Positions 39,518-48,958 of a stretch of 64,000 nucleotides of DNA are shown piece after piece; the stretch's first letter is position 1; each line of letters starts with the position of its first letter. The DNA lies in NCBI RefSeq assembly GCF_051251085.1, contig NZ_JBPCZH010000001.1, positions 1 through 64,000 on the forward strand. The letters run 5' to 3'. The translations under genes and the position numbers were made by a program. Origin of the DNA: Cernens ardua (GTDB lineage: Bacteria > Pseudomonadota > Gammaproteobacteria > Pseudomonadales > Halomonadaceae). The notes beneath the pieces are model-generated. The model ran no database searches, was not told where the DNA came from, and was given only the letters and a program-made list of their open reading frames with translations.

Positions 39518-40122
39518 GTTATTTTAACCCCCTTGAAACCATATATCGGCAATTCGTGGCGTCTCCTAATATGAGACGCCTTATTTTTTTAATGGGGCAG
39601 GAGGTCGAGCCTAGAACCTTTATTGATCAGTTTTACGACAATGTTTGGAACATCAATACCGCTAATACGTACGGGCTGAATATATGGGGAAAAATCCTCA
39701 ACCTTTCGAGGGTAATGACGTATCAGACTGCCGAGCACTGGTTTGGCTTCAGTGAGGCCCTTTTGAGCTATGAGACGGCCAATGATCCCACGCCTTTTGA
39801 TAATGCATCGTTCTACAACGATGGAGAAGATAGAGGTGGCTCTGTTGTGCTTCCGGATGCCTATTATCGCAAGGCTCTCATGATGAAAGCCATGGCCAAT
39901 ATCACGGATTGCACGGCACCTTCGCTCAACAGGATGTTGATGTACGTTTTTGGTGATTCGGGCGAGGCGTGGGTTGAGCATGATGGTCCCATGCAAATGT
40001 CCTATCACTTTGCTTTCACCCCAACATCAGTAGAGCTTGCGCTCATCCAAAACAGCGACATACTGCCTCAGCCTGCGGGATGCCGTATTGCCTATATTTT
40101 AGAAGGTCATAGCAATGGATAA
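39514..40122 (+). CDS. Baseplate/tail protein I-like (DUF2612)
   Basis: 202 residues. The pattern FIDQFYDNVWNINTANTYGLN, WGKILNLSRVM and YRKALMMKAMANITDCTAPS matches DUF2612 baseplate proteins, the analogue of gpI/Mu gp48. Overlaps the fibre gene by 8 bases. Confidence 0.88.
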   Translation: MSYFNPLETIYRQFVASPNMRRLIFLMGQEVEPRTFIDQFYDNVWNINTANTYGLNIWGKILNLSRVMTYQTAEHWFGFSEALLSYETANDPTPFDNASFYNDGEDRGGSVVLPDAYYRKALMMKAMANITDCTAPSLNRMLMYVFGDSGEAWVEHDGPMQMSYHFAFTPTSVELALIQNSDILPQPAGCRIAYILEGHSNG

Positions 40123-41149
40123 TTCAAATATCCCAAGCAAAGTCACCGTAGTGTTTGCCTCCCAGGGAAACTACAACCAGATTGCCGAAACATCGTCGGC
40201 AGATAGCCTGGCATCTGGTCAGGCCACCATGGATGTTGGCTTTCCACCCCTGACAATGACCGCCGTTGCTAATGGAGGGAAGCCTCCCTCTGGTAAAGAC
40301 ATGAACGGCATCCTGCATGACATTTACCTGCGCCTACAACTTCAAAGCATTGGGTATATGGGAGCCTATGACAGTTCATTCTCATCGACTGTTGGCGGAT
40401 ACCCAGCAGGAGCCTCTGTATGCGACACATCTACCGGAACCTTATGGCTTAATACGCAAGATTCAAATACCAATTTACCGACTGCAGATAACAGCGGGTG
40501 GCTTCCTGTTGGGCGTAGCTGGGACCAAGTGACTGGAAAGCCTGATTTCGGGAATGCATCTCTGAAAAATGCCAGCGCCGTTAATTGGGATAAGCAAGAT
40601 GTCAGCGCATTTGAAAATGATACAGGTGAGGTCGTGTCAGGAGCTGACCTATATCAGACAATCATGCATCTTGCGACAGTTGCACGAAGCGGTAGCTATT
40701 CCGATCTGAACAACATCCCGGCAGTGTTAAGCGCTCTCAGCTATAGCGGGTCAAATGCTGTGCGGCTCACTGGACAGTATGGGGATGCCCTTCAGATCGA
40801 AGGAGGGAATGTATTTAAGGTATTGGACAACAATGGAAATATCAATTGGGAAGTTAATGAGGGTGTGCTCGATATTGGCAACGTTCCTGCTGCACGAATT
40901 ACTGGATTGCCTGATTGGTTAGCTGCACAAACAGTCGGATCAATTGGGAGTTATGCACTATTGAGACGGAATGACGGCAACTACCACTATGCCGGTGATA
41001 TTGTGCCCGGCAGCTCGCTGAATTATGCCTCTGCAGGCGAATTTGAATCGAGCGGTACAGCGCCCGGAAGTTGGCGTGCAATGGGGCAGACGAACAACCA
41101 CGGCGGCGCCGATGGTGATGAAGTAACATTATTCTTGAGAGTAAGCTAA
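40115..41149 (+). CDS. Tail fibre protein
   Basis: 344 residues. N-terminal baseplate-attachment segment (SSADSLASGQATMDVGFPPLT, NGGKPPSGKDMNGILHDIYLR), central beta-rich repeats and a receptor-side end with Gly/Ser. The motif RSWDQVTGKPDFGN is common in fibre proteins. Followed by an assembly-chaperone-like gene. Confidence 0.85.
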   Translation: MDNSNIPSKVTVVFASQGNYNQIAETSSADSLASGQATMDVGFPPLTMTAVANGGKPPSGKDMNGILHDIYLRLQLQSIGYMGAYDSSFSSTVGGYPAGASVCDTSTGTLWLNTQDSNTNLPTADNSGWLPVGRSWDQVTGKPDFGNASLKNASAVNWDKQDVSAFENDTGEVVSGADLYQTIMHLATVARSGSYSDLNNIPAVLSALSYSGSNAVRLTGQYGDALQIEGGNVFKVLDNNGNINWEVNEGVLDIGNVPAARITGLPDWLAAQTVGSIGSYALLRRNDGNYHYAGDIVPGSSLNYASAGEFESSGTAPGSWRAMGQTNNHGGADGDEVTLFLRVS

Positions 41150-41535
41150 TGAATCACCCACATCCATCAATAATTGATATCAAAGATCCTGTATGGGCAG
41201 ACGAAGACCAGTCCATCATCAATCTTAAAATCCAGTGGGCTCATTCCAATGGGGAATACTGGCCTTTCACCGCTCACCCGCAAGATAGCGAAAAACATGG
41301 TCCCCTCATTTTTGAGAGAGCCAAAAATGGTGAATACGGCGAAGTCAATCCGTTTGATCATGATGCTCACGATGTAATGCTGAATCGGAAAACATCTATT
41401 CAACGTCTGCGTGACATTGAAACGGAGTTATCTCCACTTCGCGATGAGGCATTAGCCGGGATCATCACAGACGATGATCAGCGAAGGTTGCGAGAATTAG
41501 TCTCAGAAGCCAAAAAGCTTCGAGCATCCCTTTAA
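41149..41535 (+). CDS. Tail fibre assembly-like protein
   Basis: 128 residues. IKDPVWADEDQSIINLKIQW and HGPLIFERAKNGEYGEVNPFD resemble the phage fibre assembly families; the C-terminal helices (IETELSPLRDEALAG) would chaperone trimer formation. Starts within the stop of the fibre gene. Confidence 0.6.
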   Translation: MNHPHPSIIDIKDPVWADEDQSIINLKIQWAHSNGEYWPFTAHPQDSEKHGPLIFERAKNGEYGEVNPFDHDAHDVMLNRKTSIQRLRDIETELSPLRDEALAGIITDDDQRRLRELVSEAKKLRASL

Positions 41536-41553
41536 AACTTCAATTTTTACATG

Positions 41554-41573
41554 CCGCCTAGAGCGGTTTTTTT
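41554..41573 (+). terminator. Terminator-like hairpin before the large fibre
   Basis: CCGC / GCGG with a short loop, then seven T; gene start 31 bases on. Weak stem. Confidence 0.5.
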
Positions 41574-41603
41574 ACGCCTAAATTTTGCCTGAAAGGGGTC
41601 ATC

Positions 41604-44600
41604 ATGGCATTAAGCGATCATCTAAACGTACAACGATATGCCTCTATCGCCGAAGTAGCAGCTGCCGAGGCAAAGCTTTACTGGCAGCAAGTCAAGACCG
41701 TCAAGGTCGATATGGAAGGTTATGTAGATCAGGCACAGCAATATGCTGAATCTGCACAGCAACAAGCAACAGCTGCTAGTGACAGTGCTCAGGCTGCATC
41801 GAATGCAGCATCTCTTTCAAGCACATCAGCCGCAAGCGCTCAGAACACATACGAAAACATTGAAGCTGTACTTGCGTCAAATAATGTCTATGACACTGTT
41901 GCCGAAGGTCTTTCCAACACAGCAAGCGGAGGATATTTCTCCGTTATCGGTGGTACCCCGGTTTACGACAGCAATGGCAATGTAACTGGCTACTCTGAAA
42001 CATCGGATTATCTGATCGGATACAAGAACGAAAACGGCACCGCTATCCGTTTTGGTGCCATTCCGAATGCGGACGCCATCAGCTCACTGTATAGCGGTGA
42101 AAACGTCACTTACCTCGCCGATATTCTGACAAATCGAGGGATGAAGAACTGGCGTGATAGCACGAATGAAGTCGCTGGCGATGTGGAAGACAGCAACTGG
42201 GATCTATCAGCTCTTATTGATGTCAAGGCTGGGGATGTCTATAGGCTTGTCTTCTCTAATGATCCAACGGGGACGTGGCCCGAGAACCTGGTGTCATTTT
42301 ACCAATCTGGTAAACCCGTTGGCTCTCTTGTCTATGCGCAACACGTGATCAATAGCGACCCTGCTGTTGCATGGGCGCTCAACAAGAGTCATGACCTTAC
42401 GCGCCAGCTTGAGAAGTGGTTCATTGTTCCAGAGGATGGTCAGATTAAGGTTGGCGCCACGCAGACAATGCAGCAAAACGCTTTTCTGATTAAGTCAACA
42501 ATCGAAAAATACATTGCAAATTCAATCTGGCTTGGTGCCAATAAAAACGCAACTCAATGGCATAAGGATGGCTGGCTTAAAACGCCGGTTCTCACTGCGC
42601 TAGGTCAGGATATCAACGAAGCCACTGAATCACCCGCGCTGGGTTCAAGTGAAACCTGCGCCCTGACTGACTATATCCCAGTCAAGAAAGGTCAGTTCTT
42701 CAATGCCATCGTGCCAACGCATGCCTATAGCACGATTGCCCACTACTTCGATGCTGACAAGAATTTCAAGTATGACTTTGCGCCATTCAATAGCTGCACA
42801 GCATCTTATGCATTCGGCGGAACGGCAGATACCACGAACTGGACCACCACGGATGCTGGTGGCATTCAGACAGCCGAGAACTATATTGTTCCGGAAGACG
42901 GGTATATCCGCATTCTCGTGGATTGCGGTTCTACTGGCTGGAACGATGGTCTGCTTTATCGTCTAGATGACGCATGGCTTGAGTATGACTATTCAGATTT
43001 TGCAGCTATTCCTGAGCCGCTGAATGGCTATTTGAGCATTTCAGCTGGTCGCATTATCTCGCCAGCAACACCGCAGTCGCCGGCAGGTACATCATCTGAA
43101 GACATGGTAGATACTCTGACCGGCATCGTTATCCCTGCAAATACCATCTTCCGGTATGAGTATCAGGTGCTGAACAATCAGAATCAGAACCAGGTGACTC
43201 TGTGGCCGCAGCGCGAAAATAACATTGCTAATGGATGGAGTGTTATCAATGCGCCGGTCATCGGGTATGCCAAAGGCAATCTTGCAACGCCAGGGTCAAC
43301 ACAGTGCGGGTATTTTTACTCTCAAGATTACCCGTGTGCTGTCTCCATGTTCTCCGCAAAGGGTACTTGTAAGATTGAAGTGCTTACGCAAGAGGAGTTT
43401 GTGACTCGACGAAACGCAGATATTGCCAAGCTTATCCCGGTTCCTGCACAGCAGCCAGAAAACATTGCAGATCCGTACGGCCAGTATCTGGTGCAGGTAA
43501 ACTCCAATCAGTATCTCGGTGTGGGATGGATACCCATGATGCCGTATGAAGTATTGACGCTGAAGTCCAATTATTCAGAGATTCGCGGCTTCTCCCTTTA
43601 TCTTGATAGCGTCTCAGGCAATCCTGCAAACAACGACTTCAATGCCGAAGATTTGTATTATCAGAACGCTTCGAATGCTGTCACTATCAACTGGGACCCC
43701 AGCCTTTCGGGCGACATGATTCGCACTGTTCAAAACCGCGAAAACTTCCTGTACTTCGGTTTCCAGTGCTATGACCCACTCGACTCAAACGGAAATAACA
43801 CTGTCGATTGGGAAAACTACTTCGGTGATGACTATCCCAAAGTCCAATCTCTCGAAGACTTCAACGCGCAGTATATTGATTCTCAAGAGAGTATCCCATA
43901 CGGATATATTCCAAATTCGATGTACTCCTCGATCTGGGATCAAAACCTCAATAATGAGCAACTTCTTGCGGTTGGTTTAGGCAACACTCTCGACCAGTGG
44001 CGAATGGCATATCCCTTTTATTGCATCAAAGGCCAGTCATATCGTGTTGTGCAAAATACTGACCGGACAGCCACACATGCGACTATTCCTGTGCAATATG
44101 TGGGAAGCAAATCAACAGGCAGTAATGTCACAAGAATTGGCTCTCTGCTACCTCTCAGCCCGACACCCAGTCAAGACGATGTTTCTGAAACGATTCACTC
44201 CGCAATCTTTACTCCCGATGAAGACTGTATCGTTTACTTGTCTTCTCGCCACCTCGGATCGAATGAGACAACTGACACGAACTATGGATTGTATGTCAAT
44301 GCCATGTATCAGATCGGTGTCTTCAAAGTAACTCCGGAGGAAGTAGAGAAAGCGACACGCATTGATCTTGAAGAAGATTGTCTGTATCTACCGGATGAAG
44401 AGGGGCTGGAGTTCAAGGCAATAAACGGCGTTCCGCCCTATGATCGCTCAGGAGGCTCTATCAGCTTCCCAATGCAAGTCTGGCAGAAGGGTAGGTATGT
44501 TACCTCATTTATGCTTGAAACAAGTGTTCAGGGACAAGGGACTGCTCAGCCAAGCGTTGAGAAAATCAACTGGGACCTTAAAGCAACCAATAAATATGGG

Positions 44601-45656
44601 GAGAAAATTACATTCAAAATCGGTAATTGGATGGAGACCAAGAAACTGGTGCTTAAGTCCAATGAGACCGAATATTCACAGCACCGAGATACCCTGGGTA
44701 ACCAGATTTTCCAAATCGCACGCAGAACCACCGATGGGTTTACGTTCGATAAGTCAGTGCTCCAGTACGATCTGACTGAATATCCAGATATACAATGGTT
44801 CCTGAATGCGGATGCTGGCATGAGAGGGGTTCCTGCCACAATCTACATCAATAACTCGATCTATGGATTGTACCAACTCCGCACGAAAAAAGATGAGCCT
44901 AACTTTGCAATTGTGAAAAAGGACAAGGACTTTATCTTTGCTGATTCAGACTATTTGAGCTGGGCGCAGCGTAACAATGCAGGTCATCAGCTGCTTGACT
45001 GGAAAAACTTCAATTGGCATGCATGGGAGTTTACTGAGCCCAGCAAAGAGCTAGGAAAGTCTTATCAGAGTGGCGATGTTCCGGAAAGTACAGATCTGCA
45101 AAACCAAATCCTGAGAGTGTTCAACTGGATTGCGGGGTGTACAAAGGGTGAGGCGGCATACAACTTTGACGATGATGCTGAAAAGTATCTCAACATGCCA
45201 TCATGGATTGCCTATTTGTGCGTTGGCGAGCTTCTATGCCCCTGGGACAACGTGAATAACAACGTGCTCATGAGCTGCTCAAATGCAACATCCGAGAATG
45301 CCATTTGGACAGTGTACATGTACGATTTAGATCAAATCCTAGGGTTCTCGACTAACACGTTGCCCAGCCCCGATCAGCACTATTTCGAGGGAGATAATGC
45401 AGGTGTTTGGTATTGCATTAGAAACAGTAAAAAGTACTGGCCGCAAGCATGCGCTATGTGGAAACAGCTTCGTCAATCTGTATTTACAGACATTGAATTG
45501 ATGAGGCTTGTTGAAGCAGAACAGCGCAAAGTGCCAACCTCATGGCGAGCAGCAGATGAAGCAATCTGGGGAAATATGCCCGGCCAATCAACCACGTTTA
45601 TCGCTAATTTTCTTGTAACTCGAGCAAATCAGCTCGATTCATATTTTAAGGAGTAA
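41604..45656 (+). CDS. Giant tail fibre with CotH-like kinase region
   Basis: 1350 residues. N-terminal coiled coil (about 15-90, Ala/Gln-rich YVDQAQQYAESAQQQATAAS) for trimer attachment, a long beta-rich middle with repeated modules (ENYIVPEDGYIRI, KWFIVPEDGQIKV), then a C-terminal domain (about 955-1350) resembling CotH protein kinases: VQGQGTA at 975, KLVLKSNETE near 1013, GVPATIYINNSIYGLYQLR near 1075, CPWDNVNNNV (Asp1215) and YMYDLDQILG (Asp1241, Asp1243). In CotH the late Asp residues bind metal and ATP. If active, the fibre may phosphorylate itself or a surface target. CotH assignment is by eye. Confidence 0.75.
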   Translation: MALSDHLNVQRYASIAEVAAAEAKLYWQQVKTVKVDMEGYVDQAQQYAESAQQQATAASDSAQAASNAASLSSTSAASAQNTYENIEAVLASNNVYDTVAEGLSNTASGGYFSVIGGTPVYDSNGNVTGYSETSDYLIGYKNENGTAIRFGAIPNADAISSLYSGENVTYLADILTNRGMKNWRDSTNEVAGDVEDSNWDLSALIDVKAGDVYRLVFSNDPTGTWPENLVSFYQSGKPVGSLVYAQHVINSDPAVAWALNKSHDLTRQLEKWFIVPEDGQIKVGATQTMQQNAFLIKSTIEKYIANSIWLGANKNATQWHKDGWLKTPVLTALGQDINEATESPALGSSETCALTDYIPVKKGQFFNAIVPTHAYSTIAHYFDADKNFKYDFAPFNSCTASYAFGGTADTTNWTTTDAGGIQTAENYIVPEDGYIRILVDCGSTGWNDGLLYRLDDAWLEYDYSDFAAIPEPLNGYLSISAGRIISPATPQSPAGTSSEDMVDTLTGIVIPANTIFRYEYQVLNNQNQNQVTLWPQRENNIANGWSVINAPVIGYAKGNLATPGSTQCGYFYSQDYPCAVSMFSAKGTCKIEVLTQEEFVTRRNADIAKLIPVPAQQPENIADPYGQYLVQVNSNQYLGVGWIPMMPYEVLTLKSNYSEIRGFSLYLDSVSGNPANNDFNAEDLYYQNASNAVTINWDPSLSGDMIRTVQNRENFLYFGFQCYDPLDSNGNNTVDWENYFGDDYPKVQSLEDFNAQYIDSQESIPYGYIPNSMYSSIWDQNLNNEQLLAVGLGNTLDQWRMAYPFYCIKGQSYRVVQNTDRTATHATIPVQYVGSKSTGSNVTRIGSLLPLSPTPSQDDVSETIHSAIFTPDEDCIVYLSSRHLGSNETTDTNYGLYVNAMYQIGVFKVTPEEVEKATRIDLEEDCLYLPDEEGLEFKAINGVPPYDRSGGSISFPMQVWQKGRYVTSFMLETSVQGQGTAQPSVEKINWDLKATNKYGEKITFKIGNWMETKKLVLKSNETEYSQHRDTLGNQIFQIARRTTDGFTFDKSVLQYDLTEYPDIQWFLNADAGMRGVPATIYINNSIYGLYQLRTKKDEPNFAIVKKDKDFIFADSDYLSWAQRNNAGHQLLDWKNFNWHAWEFTEPSKELGKSYQSGDVPESTDLQNQILRVFNWIAGCTKGEAAYNFDDDAEKYLNMPSWIAYLCVGELLCPWDNVNNNVLMSCSNATSENAIWTVYMYDLDQILGFSTNTLPSPDQHYFEGDNAGVWYCIRNSKKYWPQACAMWKQLRQSVFTDIELMRLVEAEQRKVPTSWRAADEAIWGNMPGQSTTFIANFLVTRANQLDSYFKE

Positions 45657-45659
45657 TGT

Positions 45660-46091
45660 ATGAAACTATTATGCGCGGATTGGAATCACAAGATGCAGGC
45701 CGAGTGGCTAATTCAATATATTGGGCCGCCCAATAACGGGAATTTCTTCCTCAACCCTTCGTATCAAAGCATCAAGGGATCAGATGTCTATTACAGCGTA
45801 TATATGGACATCCCGCCACTCGATCAAATCCGCAAAGATGCTGAAGCTGGAGTGCAGAGCAAAGGAATGATTCCAGTACCTGCACAGGGTGTTTATGAGG
45901 CTCTTGATCTGATCGAGAAGGGCATCATATTGCTCTCACAAGATGAAAGCACAGAGGAAGCTGCTGCAGCGGATATAGGTGTGAAATTGTTGCCCCCGGT
46001 AAAGGGTGATGGTCCTACTAATTCCAAGCCTGCTCCTCATCGGACGTTTACTTCCCCCAACCACCAGAAAGGGTCCACGGAAGAGGCCTAA
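45660..46091 (+). CDS. Hypothetical protein after the giant fibre
   Basis: 143 residues, immediately after the fibre gene. N-terminal IQYIGPPNNGNFFLNPSYQS region, then an acidic and Pro-rich C-terminus. Possibly a fibre-linked accessory or chaperone from position. Family not recognised. Confidence 0.6.
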   Translation: MKLLCADWNHKMQAEWLIQYIGPPNNGNFFLNPSYQSIKGSDVYYSVYMDIPPLDQIRKDAEAGVQSKGMIPVPAQGVYEALDLIEKGIILLSQDESTEEAAAADIGVKLLPPVKGDGPTNSKPAPHRTFTSPNHQKGSTEEA

Positions 46092-46142
46092 CAATCCTCC
46101 CAGTCTTCCCGGGCTTGCAATGTCTCCAGACTGCTCGTCCGG

Positions 46143-47423
46143 TTATTCAATCTTGGCTTCTGGAAGCTCGTTCCACCGGGTAGTGAATCGATTTGATCGA
46201 TGCTCACTTTTCAAATGCCAGGCAGCCTTTTTTCTCATTCCGCCGAAAGAGACCGTGTCTCTTCCGCTTTTGCCATTGATCTTATCGATGATAGCCATCA
46301 ACGATGCTCGCTTGGCTTTTGTTTCTGCATCCTGCTCCTCAAATAGATCATTGGGTGCAGAATGGACATCAACGAGGTCAAGCATCATGACGCCAGCCTT
46401 CATATACCGATAACCATCAAGCCAAATTTTTCCCAGACCTGTCTTTGCTGCATTTAGGATATGCGAAGTATCATTTGATGGGCTCACTAAAGGGACTATC
46501 AACGAAGGGTGATATTGGGGTAGATCATGACGGTGTTTGTTAGTCTTCAAAAAGACCATAATCCCTTGTGCTTCGCTATTTTGTTTGCGTAACTTTTCAG
46601 CACCGTGTTGCGCATGCACTCTAATAGCCTCTTCAACTTCCCTTCGATCACTCGTAGCGGTGCCAAAAGATCGGGAAGTCATGATATTTTTCTTTGGCTC
46701 TAGATTTGCCGTTTCTATACAGTCATGACCACGCAATTCATAAACCAATTTCTCTTGTACAACACTGAATCTTGACCGTATATGCTTAGGATCAGCATTG
46801 CGCAAGTCCATAGCCGTATGAATGCCCATCAAAGTAAGACGTTCCTTCAAGCGGCGTGAAACTCCCCAAATTTCATCTACGGGTAGTGATGAAAGAAGTG
46901 ACGTTGTTTCGTCGCTATCCGGGTCAAGCCAATAGACGCCGCCCAAGGATTTATCCTTTTTAGCTCGATGGTTAGCGATTTTTGCCAATGTACGAGAGGT
47001 AGATAGGCCGATGCTAACCGGGATACCGGTATTACGCTTGACGATGCATCTGAGCATTTTATTGCGAGCAATAATCTCCTTTAGCTCAAACCCCTCCCAA
47101 AATAGGAATGATTCGTCAATGCTATAGACTTCGATATTAGGGCAATTGTCTCGAAGAGTTGAGGTAACTCGTCCGCTCATATCACCGTAAAGGGCATAAT
47201 TAGAGCTTCGTAGAACGATTTTTTTCTTGATGTGAGTGGGGATTTCAAAAGCAGGAGCCCCCATGGGTACCCCCAAATCCTTTATCTCTTGACTTCTGGC
47301 GATCACACAACCGTCATTGTTGGATAATACACCGACAGGCTTGCCCTCTAGCCTAGGATCGAATACACGCTCGCATGAGACATAGAAGTTATTGCAATCG
47401 CAGAGACCAATAACATTGCGCAT
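46143..47423 (-). CDS. umuC: UmuC-like Y-family DNA polymerase
   Basis: 426 residues. Translesion polymerase. CDCNNFYVSCE (8-18, Asp9) and YSIDES (Asp103, Glu104) hold the catalytic acids; the thumb and little-finger parts follow (LGGVYWLD, ELRGHDCIE). A LexA box lies just upstream, so it is expected in SOS. No umuD gene is adjacent; it would rely on host UmuD or act alone. Encoded against the tail operon next to the integrase. Confidence 0.95.
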   Translation of the reverse strand: MRNVIGLCDCNNFYVSCERVFDPRLEGKPVGVLSNNDGCVIARSQEIKDLGVPMGAPAFEIPTHIKKKIVLRSSNYALYGDMSGRVTSTLRDNCPNIEVYSIDESFLFWEGFELKEIIARNKMLRCIVKRNTGIPVSIGLSTSRTLAKIANHRAKKDKSLGGVYWLDPDSDETTSLLSSLPVDEIWGVSRRLKERLTLMGIHTAMDLRNADPKHIRSRFSVVQEKLVYELRGHDCIETANLEPKKNIMTSRSFGTATSDRREVEEAIRVHAQHGAEKLRKQNSEAQGIMVFLKTNKHRHDLPQYHPSLIVPLVSPSNDTSHILNAAKTGLGKIWLDGYRYMKAGVMMLDLVDVHSAPNDLFEEQDAETKAKRASLMAIIDKINGKSGRDTVSFGGMRKKAAWHLKSEHRSNRFTTRWNELPEAKIE

Positions 47424-47442
47424 CGTACAACCTTTACGTTAA

Positions 47443-47458
47443 CTGTATATATGAACAG
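47443..47458 (-). promoter_or_regulatory. LexA (SOS) box upstream of umuC
   Basis: CTGTATATATGAACAG matches the CTGT-N8-ACAG LexA consensus with an AT-rich centre. 20 bases upstream of the umuC start; it probably overlaps the promoter. Confidence 0.85.
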
Positions 47459-47563
47459 TGTATATGCAAATGTAAAATTTGTCATGATGCAATGATTCAG
47501 TTGCTAGAGGTGATTCATAATTTGCGCTCCATGCTTTTACGCCACTTTATCGCGAGGTATTCG

Positions 47564-48799
47564 TCATCTTGCATCAGCGACACGCTGTCTGAATTTTTCT
47601 GCTATTTCTGAAGATATTCCTACTTTCAATGCATCAATGTAATCGGCATACCACTGCATCATGATGCGTCTTTTATCTAAATATTCAGCCTGATTATAGA
47701 CACCGGCCACCCCAGCCTCTTTGTGAGATAGCTGCATTTCAACCCAATCTCTATTCCACCCGTGTTCGCGAAGCAATGTAGAGGCTGTATGCCGAGCACC
47801 GTGTCCTACCAATTTGCCTTTATATCCTATCAACGCAATTGCATTATTCATTGCCGAACCAGACAGTATAGGATGCATTGAGCTATCCCCTGGGAAAACA
47901 TATCGACCACGTCCTGTGCGTTCATGCATAGATGATAGGATATCGACAACTTGCGAAGAAAGAGCCATAACGAAATCACGCCGCATCTTCATTTTTTCCG
48001 CAGGAATAGTCCAGCAAGCAGATGTTAAGTCTATTTCTGACCATTCGGCATTGCGTACCATGCCGGGTCTAGCAGCGGTATACATCATCATTTTAAGTGC
48101 GAACACTGTCCCAATGCGGCTAGTTGAGTTATCTAGCGCTTTCATGAATCTTCCCACCTCTGATTCATTGAGGTGAGGATATTGCCTTGACTGTGGCGCA
48201 ATCTGGGCAATATGGCGAAGTTCCGATGCCGGGTTATTCTCAATAATTCCGCGAGCAACAGCCTCAGAAAATATCTGACGCATCCACGCACGCACTTTTT
48301 CAGCAACATTGAGTGAACCGCGCGCCTCCATTCTGTCCTGCACTTTTGTGCAATCAGCACGTGTGATCGTCGTAATATCCATATCACCCAGTGCCGGCAG
48401 GATATCCTTATTCAGATATATGCGCATTTGCCTGAGGCTAGAATCAGATCGCCCGATTTGCTCTTTACGATCTAGCCATGCTTCAGCCGATTCGCGAAAT
48501 GTATGCTGTGGCTTTTCAGGAACAACTTTGTTGTATGCCGAAGGGTCATCCAGAGCCAGGGCATCGCGTGCTTTTTCGCGTACCCTTTTTGCAGGGTTTG
48601 TTGATAGGGGACCTAGTCCAAGCCATGACCATTTACCGTTGGGCTTTTTATAACGTAACTCCCACATCTTCTTCCCGTCCGGCTTGACTCGCAGATAGAG
48701 ACCATTTCCGTCGAGAACACGATAGGTTTTTTCTTCCGGCTCAAGATTGTTGATGACTGTATCGGCAAGTGGACGCCGCTTTATCTGATCTCTTTTCAT
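47564..48799 (-). CDS. int: P4-type tyrosine integrase
   Basis: 411 residues from the ATG at 48799 (MKRDQIKRRPLADTV), behind GGAGTGG; the frame opens 14 codons earlier. N-terminal arm-binding DUF4102-like domain (LEPEEKTYRVLDGNGLYLRV), SAM-like core-binding domain (about 110-190) and catalytic domain with AARPG, HGARHTASTLL and a VYNQAEYLDKRR Tyr. Reads away from tRNA-Gly, the typical position for P4-type integrases in tRNA genes. No excisionase gene was recognised nearby. Confidence 0.95.
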   Translation of the reverse strand: MKRDQIKRRPLADTVINNLEPEEKTYRVLDGNGLYLRVKPDGKKMWELRYKKPNGKWSWLGLGPLSTNPAKRVREKARDALALDDPSAYNKVVPEKPQHTFRESAEAWLDRKEQIGRSDSSLRQMRIYLNKDILPALGDMDITTITRADCTKVQDRMEARGSLNVAEKVRAWMRQIFSEAVARGIIENNPASELRHIAQIAPQSRQYPHLNESEVGRFMKALDNSTSRIGTVFALKMMMYTAARPGMVRNAEWSEIDLTSACWTIPAEKMKMRRDFVMALSSQVVDILSSMHERTGRGRYVFPGDSSMHPILSGSAMNNAIALIGYKGKLVGHGARHTASTLLREHGWNRDWVEMQLSHKEAGVAGVYNQAEYLDKRRIMMQWYADYIDALKVGISSEIAEKFRQRVADAR

Positions 48800-48872
48800 G
48801 TATGCCACTCCATAAAGGAGGGATAGCATACACACCAGCATACATAAACATCAATACTATACTGGCTAATGA

Positions 48873-48935
48873 TGTCTAATACAGGCTAGAAAGAAATTGT
48901 ATAAGCAGCGTGGTTGACGGGATTGTGTCTAATAC
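48873..48935. repeat. Direct repeats between integrase and tRNA
   Basis: TGTCTAATAC occurs at 48873-48882 and at 48926-48935, each followed by a short variation (AGGCT / TGACT). They lie between int and the attachment site, where arm-type integrase sites and the int promoter are usually found. Confidence 0.5.
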
Positions 48936-48958
48936 TGACTTATGTGGTCTTGTCAGTT

